A stretch of 5,509 nucleotides of DNA from assembly GCA_018695085.1 (NCBI GenBank), contig JABHOU010000032.1, forward strand, positions 1 through 5,509, given 5' to 3'. The first letter of the stretch is position 1. The number at the start of each line of letters is the position of its first letter. The notes beneath the pieces were generated by a model. It had not been told where the DNA came from. It saw only the letters and a program-made list of their open reading frames with translations, and ran no database searches. Position numbers and translations under genes: made by a program. Source of the DNA: Opitutia bacterium. Its GTDB lineage: Bacteria; Verrucomicrobiota; Verrucomicrobiia; Opitutales; Seribacteraceae. Below are positions 1 to 5,509 of this stretch, piece after piece.

Positions 1-769
1 CTTCGTCAATGGAGGGGGAACCCTTCTGTGCTTTCCCCCTGGTGCAAAAGAAGGTGCTTCAATCGACCCGATACGATGGCAACCCGCAGAAAAAGCACCC
101 GACTCCGAGTCATCATTTCGCGTAAATTCTTGGAATGAAAACGGTGGCATTCTGGCTAATGCTTCCGATGGTACTCGCCTCCCCTTAAGTGAACTCTCCA
201 CCCAAACTCGCAGCATTCCCCTAGGCACCGAACCTTTGGCTTATTTCACTGACGGGAAGCCCTTCCTGTCCCGCAAAATAATGGGCAAGGGAGCGATATA
301 CCTCTTTTCCACTCTACCCGAAGAAAAATGGTCCGGTTTGGCAAACGGGTATATTCTCGTGCCGGCGATTCAACGCCTATTGGAAGAGACCACGGTCACG
401 CACTCACCAGCTCGTTCGCTGGTTTGCGGGTCTTCCGAATTTGCAGAAGCAAACGAAGTCGAGTGCCTTGACTCACAGGAGAGAAAAAACCCGGCCTTGC
501 ATGCAGGAGTTTACCTTATCGATGGCAATGTAGCAGCCGTAAATCGACCGCAAGAGGAGGATTCGCCTGCGCTCTTCCCCAAAAAGCAAGCGATGGATTC
601 ACTAGGAAATGACTTCGTGAGCTATCTTACCACGGAAGCTTTGGGCAATCAGTCGTCTCGTGCTGAGATCTGGACCATGTTCCTTTACCTCGTTCTCCTT
701 TTCTTATTGGGCGAATCCTTCATGGGATTACCTAGCGCCGTCAAAAAGATGAAAGGCAACCCATCTTGA
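1..769 (+). CDS. BatA-type membrane protein, C-terminal part (partial at left edge)
   Basis: The reading frame is open from the left edge (first full codon at base 2) to the TGA at 767-769, giving 255 residues. The true start lies upstream; the TTG at 236 is an internal leucine, not a start. The visible part opens with FVNGGGTLLCFPPG, which resembles the glycine-rich strand of the GATase-like region in long BatA-domain proteins. Bases 236-410 (YFTDGKPFLSRKIMGKGAIY and following, to the PAIQRLLEE stretch) match their usual pattern: an item about to be displayed, a G-x-G turn, then a helix. The AVNRPQEED stretch near 532-561 resembles the usual late 'VN...E.D' segment. One hydrophobic helix follows AEIW (about 671-730), then a short lysine-containing tail, so the C-terminus is probably cytoplasmic. 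In this family the N-terminal double-helix BatA domain and any vWA domain would lie upstream, so they cannot be checked here. The gene overlaps the next by 4 bases. Family assignment rests on pattern and context; the biochemical role is unknown. Confidence 0.8.
   Translation, partial: FVNGGGTLLCFPPGAKEGASIDPIRWQPAEKAPDSESSFRVNSWNENGGILANASDGTRLPLSELSTQTRSIPLGTEPLAYFTDGKPFLSRKIMGKGAIYLFSTLPEEKWSGLANGYILVPAIQRLLEETTVTHSPARSLVCGSSEFAEANEVECLDSQERKNPALHAGVYLIDGNVAAVNRPQEEDSPALFPKKQAMDSLGNDFVSYLTTEALGNQSSRAEIWTMFLYLVLLFLLGESFMGLPSAVKKMKGNPS
751..756 (+). promoter_or_regulatory. Weak ribosome binding site supporting the TTG start of gene 2
   Basis: GAAAGG lies 9 bases before the TTG at 766, inside the end of gene 1. 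It is only a partial Shine-Dalgarno match. It supports the TTG start because the frame has an in-frame TAG at 733-735 and no ATG or GTG between that stop and base 766. Translation may depend mainly on coupling to termination of gene 1. Confidence 0.4.
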
Positions 770-2949
770 TCGATTTTTCCGAATGGCGCTTGGGCTGGTC
801 TTGGCCCGTGGTCTTGGTGGTGATTGCCGTTATGGCCATATGCCTGCGCCTGTGCATCCTCACTTGGATTCGTTCTGGGAGAAAAAAATCCACAGCATGG
901 CTGGAAGCCCTTAGGTTCATCGTCGTGGGTTTAATTCTGGTCACGCTGGCGAACCCTGAGCGTGTCGAACGCATCGAAAGGGATTCCGAACCCGAAATAC
1001 TTCTGCTAGCAGACGCATCGGGCAGCATGAATACTCGAGACGTAAAAGACGCCAACGGAACTATCCTCACCCGTTCGGATTGGGTGAAAAAATCACTTGC
1101 ACAACCCTGGCGCGCCGAACTCGAAAAAACGGCCATTGTTACGGAACTGCCTTTTTCTTCCGCAAGTGGGAGCGAGGCAACCGACCTCTCCCTTCCTTTG
1201 CAGGAAGGGCTTGATCGTGTTTCAAACCTAAAGGCAGCTCTATATTTTACGGACGGTGATGCAAACACAGGTCCATCCCCACTATCTCTCGCTGGCCGTT
1301 GCCGAGCGGCGGGTGTGCCCACATACGTTGTTCGAGTCGGCAGAGACAAACCTCTTCCCGATCTCGTTCTCGAGGACTTCACCGCTCCTTCCTTTGCTCT
1401 TCTAGATGAACGGTTAACCGTCAGTTACCGCATTTTGAATGCCTTCCCAGAACGGATCGAAACGACCTTGAAGCTGATGGGGAACGATGAACAAGTGGCC
1501 ATAAAACCGATAATCTTGCCAGCCGGCGAGGAGGTGACCGGAACCATGTCCTGGTTGCCTACAATGAAAGGGCAAATGCGGTTACGGGCAGAACTTGAAG
1601 AGCATCCGGGAGAAAGCATACTGGAAAATAATTCCAGAGAACTCGAGACGCGCATCGAGAGCAAGGTACTCAAAGCCCTGATCGTTGATTCGTTCCCGAG
1701 GTGGGAATACCGATTTCTTCGAAACGCACTTGAACGCGACCCTCGAGTAGACATGAACTCCGTTCTTCTCCATCCTGGGATGAATCCCGGCGACGGCAGA
1801 GGATACCTTAGGGAATTTCCCGGCTCTCCCGAAGAATTAGCCCCTTACGACGTAGTATTCATTGGTGACATCGGACTGGAAGAAGGAGAATTGAGTGAAG
1901 ACGACTGCGAAGCATTGGCCAACCTAGTCCGCCTGCAAGCCTCCGGTGTGATTTTTCTTCCCGGACGGCGAGGACGTCAACCTAGTCTTGCCGATAGCCC
2001 TTTGGGTGACCTTATCCCCGTTGCCTTCGACCCCGCTAAACCAAGAGGTGTAGGGACCTCCAATTCTTCAGCCATCACCCTTACCAAAAAAGGTCGCAAT
2101 CACTGGCTGACCACGCTTAGAGGTGCGGGCGAACCTGATGTTCAATTCTGGGAACGGTTGCCGGGGTTTCATTGGTCCGCTGCCGCTCTCAAGAGTCGTC
2201 CGGGTTCCGAAGTGCTTGCAGTACACTCGATCTTTAGAAACGAATGGGGACGAATGCCGGTTTTGGCCATTCGCTATGTCGGAGCCGGCAAAACCCTCTA
2301 CCTCGGAAGCGACTCCGCATGGCGATGGCGTCGTGGTGTCGAAGACAAGTACCACTATCGTTTTTGGAGCCAAATAGCCCGATGGATGGCTCACGGACGA
2401 CATCTATCGGAAGGAGACGGCATGAAAGTCATACATAGCCCGGAAAGGCCAAAGACAGGCGAAAACGTCTACCTGCGCTGCATCGTCTTGGACAAAGACG
2501 GATTCCCACTTAAAGATGGCCCTGTAGAAAGTATGATTGAACACCCCGGCGGAGAAACCGAAAGACTCTTTTATGAACCTGCCCCGGAAGGAGAAGGCGT
2601 CTTTCTAGCAACCTTTCGAACTCGTCAATCCGGCACCATCAAAATCAGAACGGAAGTTTCAAAAGCCGATCGTTTCTTGGAAACCAACTTACAGGCGGAA
2701 AGCCATGGTCTGGAACGGCTTGGCCGACCGGCTCGGGCAGGGGATCTTCGCGAATTGGCAAGACTCACCGGCGGAAAGTACGGCCTCGGCGAAAATCTAG
2801 AAAGCATTGTTCAAACCATAGCCGCCCTTCCTGCCCCTGATCCTTTGGAACGAATACATCGGCTACGAACTGATCTAAACTGGGGGTTATTCCTTTGCAC
2901 ATTGCTCGCAATTTACTGGACTGGCCGCAAATTCACAGGAATGATTTAA
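766..2949 (+). CDS. Membrane vWA protein with a degenerate glutamine-amidotransferase-like domain
   Basis: A complete 727-residue protein. Two membrane helices sit at about residues 12-34 and 47-62, separated by a basic loop (RSGRKK). A vWA domain spans about 76-195 with all MIDAS elements visible: D83-A-S85-G-S87, T139-D140, and the TDG at 162-164, so metal-dependent ligand binding is plausible. A beta-rich linker (about 198-298) leads to a class I glutamine-amidotransferase-like region (about 300-420 and 498-545), starting KALIVDSFPRWEYRFLRNAL and ending with LYLGSDSAWRWRRG and YHYRFWSQIARW. The place where the nucleophile elbow would be reads IFLPGRRGR, without the G-x-C-x-G motif, so hydrolysis of glutamine is unlikely. 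A further beta domain (about 553-632) precedes a final helix at about 704-720 and a basic tail. The positive-inside rule puts the large central part outside the cytoplasm. The TTG start is chosen because it keeps the whole first helix; the next in-frame ATG (832) falls inside that helix. The family is widespread in PVC bacteria next to MoxR, DUF58 and BatA genes; its function is not established. Confidence 0.9.
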   Translation: MIDFSEWRLGWSWPVVLVVIAVMAICLRLCILTWIRSGRKKSTAWLEALRFIVVGLILVTLANPERVERIERDSEPEILLLADASGSMNTRDVKDANGTILTRSDWVKKSLAQPWRAELEKTAIVTELPFSSASGSEATDLSLPLQEGLDRVSNLKAALYFTDGDANTGPSPLSLAGRCRAAGVPTYVVRVGRDKPLPDLVLEDFTAPSFALLDERLTVSYRILNAFPERIETTLKLMGNDEQVAIKPIILPAGEEVTGTMSWLPTMKGQMRLRAELEEHPGESILENNSRELETRIESKVLKALIVDSFPRWEYRFLRNALERDPRVDMNSVLLHPGMNPGDGRGYLREFPGSPEELAPYDVVFIGDIGLEEGELSEDDCEALANLVRLQASGVIFLPGRRGRQPSLADSPLGDLIPVAFDPAKPRGVGTSNSSAITLTKKGRNHWLTTLRGAGEPDVQFWERLPGFHWSAAALKSRPGSEVLAVHSIFRNEWGRMPVLAIRYVGAGKTLYLGSDSAWRWRRGVEDKYHYRFWSQIARWMAHGRHLSEGDGMKVIHSPERPKTGENVYLRCIVLDKDGFPLKDGPVESMIEHPGGETERLFYEPAPEGEGVFLATFRTRQSGTIKIRTEVSKADRFLETNLQAESHGLERLGRPARAGDLRELARLTGGKYGLGENLESIVQTIAALPAPDPLERIHRLRTDLNWGLFLCTLLAIYWTGRKFTGMI
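2937..2940 (+). promoter_or_regulatory. Ribosome binding site of gene 3
   Basis: AGGA lies 11 bases before the ATG at 2952, inside the last codons of gene 2. Spacing is slightly long. It is the only purine-rich stretch near this start, and the ATG follows the gene 2 stop by 2 bases, which suggests translational coupling within one transcript. Confidence 0.4.
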
Positions 2950-2951
2950 CC

Positions 2952-5509
2952 ATGAACCAAAAAAGCAAAAAGCACCAACCTCTGCCTGAAAGCCTTCGGC
3001 GAGCAAACATTCGCTTGGGGGAAAGGGTTCGCAAGCTCGCGCACACCCGTGGGGCAGGCGCCATTGCAGCATGCTTGCTAACATCTTGGTTGGTTTTATT
3101 TGCCAGCGACAGATTATGGGACACTTCCGGCCTCGTCCGCATTTTTCTTTCGGGGGCTGGTTGGGCTGGAGCAACCTTAATGTTTTTGGCATGGTATCGT
3201 GGTGGCATTGTTCTCCCGCGATCGGAAATCCATCTAGCAAAATTAGTTCGGAACAAATTCGGGGGGCCCGGCGATCGTTTTCTCGGAGTCCTCGAACTCG
3301 CTCGTCATTCCCCGGAAGAAACACGGCATTCCGAAGCGCTTTTTGAAGCAGCCGCTAAAAAGGTGGAGCAAGAAATTAGTCGACTTGAACTGAATGAAGC
3401 GGTCGATGTTCGGCCGGCAAAACGAGCTCTCTCTTGCTGCACAGGAGCTGCTCTGCTTGTGGGAATCATCACCCTGACGCTACCTGAAATCGCGCTAAAT
3501 GCATGGGATAGATGGGCCACGCCGTGGAATAACTCTCCTCGCCTCACTTTAACCACGCCGGCATGGTTTCCCGCTCAAACCTTCTGCGCCCGAGGCGAAC
3601 CGGTGCCCTTGCGCTGCATTCTTTCCAAGGATTCTCGTCGCAAACCCGAGGAAGCCGTCCTCACCTCCTCTACCGGCCAAGAGTTTTCCGCGAAAAGAAA
3701 TGGGCTTATTTACGAATTCCTTTTGCCCGGCCAATTCGAGACCAGAGATTGGACGTTGGAAGTGGGAGACGCTCTTGCCATTCTTCAGGTTACGCCTTTG
3801 GAACGTCCTCGCATCGAACAGCTGAAAGCCGTTGCCAACCTCCCCGACTATTTAGGTTATCCCAAAGAACGAAAGACTATTGAAGGCACTCGGGTAAAGG
3901 TTCTGGAGGGAACCGAACTCACTGTGGAAGGTATCGCAAACAGACCAGTCAATCGAGTTGGCGTTCGAACAAAAAGCTCTCATTTTGACGTCGAGGTGGA
4001 CGAGGAAACCTTCAAAACCGAGTTTGGCATTATTACAAAATCCTTGGACGCTCAGATTAGGTTCACGGATATTTTCGGTCTTTCCGCCGCAACGCCAACT
4101 GCGCTAACGGTGCACTCCACACCAGACGAAGCGCCAAGAGTCGACTTCGAAAACCTACCTGGAGAAAGTGCGATTCTAGAGACGGAAACATTGGATCTTC
4201 GAGTTGTCGCAAAAGACGATTACGGTATCACGACGTTGGAGCTCTATCTCGGGGTACATGCAAGCGATGGACAAAGCCATGAACCTGACCGACTGTCAAA
4301 GAAGGAGGAAAATGCCACCGATGCCAAGGCTCTGGATCTTGCCTTCCCCTTCGATCCGTCTTTTCTCGGACTCAAGGGAGGTGACGTTGCAATCCTGACC
4401 GCAAAGGCGGTCGACCGGGCGCCGGACAGGGAGCCCACCGTCTCCAGAGAAATCATTCTCCATGTCGTAGGTCCCGAGGAACATGCAGAAGCAGTTCGTA
4501 GACGGATGGAAGAAATCTTAGCCCAAGTTTCCGAAATCGCCAGAGAAGAAGAAGCCATAATGTTGGAAAACGTGCGACTATCCGATGAGGCTTTCGATGA
4601 ACTCGACGAAAGACAATCGGACAAGGCATTGGAAAACTTATCGGAATCGCAAAGAGACAACGCTCGAGATCTTCGGGAAACGGCGGAAGAAGGTGCCGAA
4701 GCTCTCCGGGAAGCACTCCGCAATCCTCTTTTCGACGAGGACTCCTTAAAAGAATGGAGTGAAACCCTCCGGAAAATGGATGAGGTTGCCTCTAGCGAAA
4801 TGGCAAAGGCCGCTCAAAGCATAGATCAAGCCAAGGCAAACCCTTCCTCTGCCAAGCCCAACCTATCCGAGGCGGAACAATCCGAACAAGAAGCCCTGGA
4901 AAGCTTGAGAGAGATACTGGAGCAAGCAAACGAACAACTTGACGATCTTGAGGCGCTCACCCTAGCTCAGCGGTTACGACAGGTCCAAAAAACTGAAAGC
5001 CGGCTTGGTGAAGTCCTTGTTTCCCATTTGCCGAGCACCATCGGCCAACTCTCGAAAGCTTTGCCCGAACAACAGATCAAGCTACAAAGCGATCTAGAAA
5101 ACACGCAAATTGAAGCACATGTAGAGACCGAGCTTCTCCAAGGAGAAATTAGCCGTTTTCACGAAAGAACCGGGCGAGAAAAATATGGAGAAGTCGGAAA
5201 GCTCATGGAGGAAGAAGATGCTGTCGAAGGTTTGCGAAAAGGATCCGACCTGATTCGCAAGAACATCGCTTTTGCCGCACTGGACAACCTAGACCATTGG
5301 GCAGAAAAATTTGAAGAATGGGCCGACATGCTGGAAGAAGATGAAGACGGTGGCGGTGGAGGCGGTGGTGAAGGCGGCGGCGAATGCAAAGACATCACCG
5401 CCCAAATCGTAGCCTTGCTTCGAATTCGAGAAAAGCAAAAGGCCATCATGGGCAAAACAAAGTTGCTTGAAGATCATTTCGAAAAAGACGTTCGCAAGGA
5501 ACGTTCAAC
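2952..5509 (+). CDS. DUF4175-like large membrane-anchored coiled-coil protein (partial at right edge)
   Basis: Starting at ATG 2952 (MNQKSKKHQPLPESLRRAN), the frame stays open for 852 codons to the right edge without a stop. The first 33 residues are strongly basic. Membrane helices are visible at about 34-52, 61-81 and 159-180. The basic stretch 82-158, with a helical DRFLGVLELARHS segment, should be cytoplasmic, and everything after 181 outside. Three beta domains follow: about 197-285 (from PWNNSPRLTL), about 288-390 (with LPDYLGYPKE and VLEGTELTV), and about 395-507 carrying the KDDYGI motif at 421-426, a hallmark of this family. Residues about 508-800 are almost all charged helix, rich in Glu, Gln, Leu and Arg, and read as long coiled coil. 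A Gly/Glu tract (795-811) interrupts this before the helix resumes (812-852). The architecture fits the DUF4175-type proteins found after BatA and vWA genes in PVC bacteria; these commonly exceed 1,000 residues, so a sizeable C-terminal part is likely missing. No catalytic motif is seen. A structural or scaffold role outside the membrane is inference. Confidence 0.85.
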   Translation, partial: MNQKSKKHQPLPESLRRANIRLGERVRKLAHTRGAGAIAACLLTSWLVLFASDRLWDTSGLVRIFLSGAGWAGATLMFLAWYRGGIVLPRSEIHLAKLVRNKFGGPGDRFLGVLELARHSPEETRHSEALFEAAAKKVEQEISRLELNEAVDVRPAKRALSCCTGAALLVGIITLTLPEIALNAWDRWATPWNNSPRLTLTTPAWFPAQTFCARGEPVPLRCILSKDSRRKPEEAVLTSSTGQEFSAKRNGLIYEFLLPGQFETRDWTLEVGDALAILQVTPLERPRIEQLKAVANLPDYLGYPKERKTIEGTRVKVLEGTELTVEGIANRPVNRVGVRTKSSHFDVEVDEETFKTEFGIITKSLDAQIRFTDIFGLSAATPTALTVHSTPDEAPRVDFENLPGESAILETETLDLRVVAKDDYGITTLELYLGVHASDGQSHEPDRLSKKEENATDAKALDLAFPFDPSFLGLKGGDVAILTAKAVDRAPDREPTVSREIILHVVGPEEHAEAVRRRMEEILAQVSEIAREEEAIMLENVRLSDEAFDELDERQSDKALENLSESQRDNARDLRETAEEGAEALREALRNPLFDEDSLKEWSETLRKMDEVASSEMAKAAQSIDQAKANPSSAKPNLSEAEQSEQEALESLREILEQANEQLDDLEALTLAQRLRQVQKTESRLGEVLVSHLPSTIGQLSKALPEQQIKLQSDLENTQIEAHVETELLQGEISRFHERTGREKYGEVGKLMEEEDAVEGLRKGSDLIRKNIAFAALDNLDHWAEKFEEWADMLEEDEDGGGGGGGEGGGECKDITAQIVALLRIREKQKAIMGKTKLLEDHFEKDVRKERS
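5334..5384 (+). repeat. Acidic and glycine-rich low-complexity tract inside gene 3
   Basis: Residues 795-811 of gene 3 read EEDEDG, then seven glycines in total, Glu, three glycines and Glu. The glycine codons mix GGT, GGC and GGA, so this is a protein-level flexible linker more than a pure DNA repeat. It separates two helical segments. On the other strand it yields a proline-run reading frame, which is an artefact. Confidence 0.7.

Noticed and set aside
236..238. TTG as a start codon for a short gene 1
   Set aside because: The frame is open upstream to the window edge and that upstream part (FVNGGGTLLCFPPG) fits the same family, so the codon is an internal leucine.
741..1382. Minus-strand open frame of 213 codons opposite the start of gene 2
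   Set aside because: Its product is Arg/Ser-rich with no recognisable domain, and it lies fully antisense to the helices and vWA domain of gene 2. It is a shadow of codon bias.
2950..2951. Promoter or terminator between genes 2 and 3
   Set aside because: Only 2 bases separate the genes, and no hairpin followed by a T-run is visible around the junction.
2887..3324. Minus-strand open frames (145 and 107 codons) across the gene 2/gene 3 junction
   Set aside because: They are Cys/Arg/Pro-rich with no family features, overlap each other in different frames, and oppose gene 3, which has clear membrane helices and start site here.
3563..3883. Plus-strand open frame of 106 codons in another frame within gene 3
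   Set aside because: Arg/Ser-rich low-complexity product; the gene 3 frame through the same bases encodes recognisable beta-domain sequence.
4244..4723. Minus-strand open frame of 159 codons, very serine-rich
   Set aside because: The serine run is the antisense reading of GAA/GAG/GCN-rich coiled-coil codons of gene 3.
5159..5455. Minus-strand open frame with runs of proline and serine
   Set aside because: The proline run is the antisense of the glycine tract, and the serine run is the antisense of acidic codons next to it.

Overview
The window lies wholly inside a tightly packed, plus-strand gene cluster. It holds three successive genes for large membrane-anchored proteins. The first is cut by the left edge and the third runs off the right edge. 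There is almost no non-coding DNA: genes 1 and 2 overlap by 4 bases and genes 2 and 3 are 2 bases apart. I see no RNA gene, mobile element, CRISPR array, promoter or terminator.

The gene set and several protein motifs suggest a PVC-superphylum bacterium, most likely Verrucomicrobiota or Planctomycetota. These clues are the vWA plus degenerate glutamine-amidotransferase-like protein with PRWEYRFLRN and WRWRRG signatures, and the very long DUF4175-like coiled-coil protein. In those phyla such genes typically follow a MoxR-type AAA+ ATPase gene, a DUF58 gene and a BatA-like gene. Base composition looks balanced, near half GC by eye. Phylum assignment is inference from family knowledge, not from a search.

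Layout: (1) bases 1-769, the C-terminal 255 residues of a BatA-type membrane protein ending in one membrane helix; (2) 766-2949, a complete 727-residue protein with two N-terminal membrane helices, a vWA domain with an intact MIDAS, a GATase1-like region without the nucleophile motif, and a C-terminal membrane helix; (3) 2952 to the right edge, at least 852 residues with three N-terminal membrane helices, Ig-like beta domains, a long acidic coiled coil and a glycine-rich tract. Gene 3 is open through the edge and carries no stop codon, so it is easily missed by ORF finders that require closed frames.

The three products probably act together at the cytoplasmic membrane, with their large domains outside the cytoplasm according to the positive-inside rule. 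By analogy with MoxR/Bat systems they may form a metal-dependent (MIDAS) assembly or chaperone-like complex driven by a cytoplasmic ATPase encoded outside the window. The actual substrate and role are unknown.
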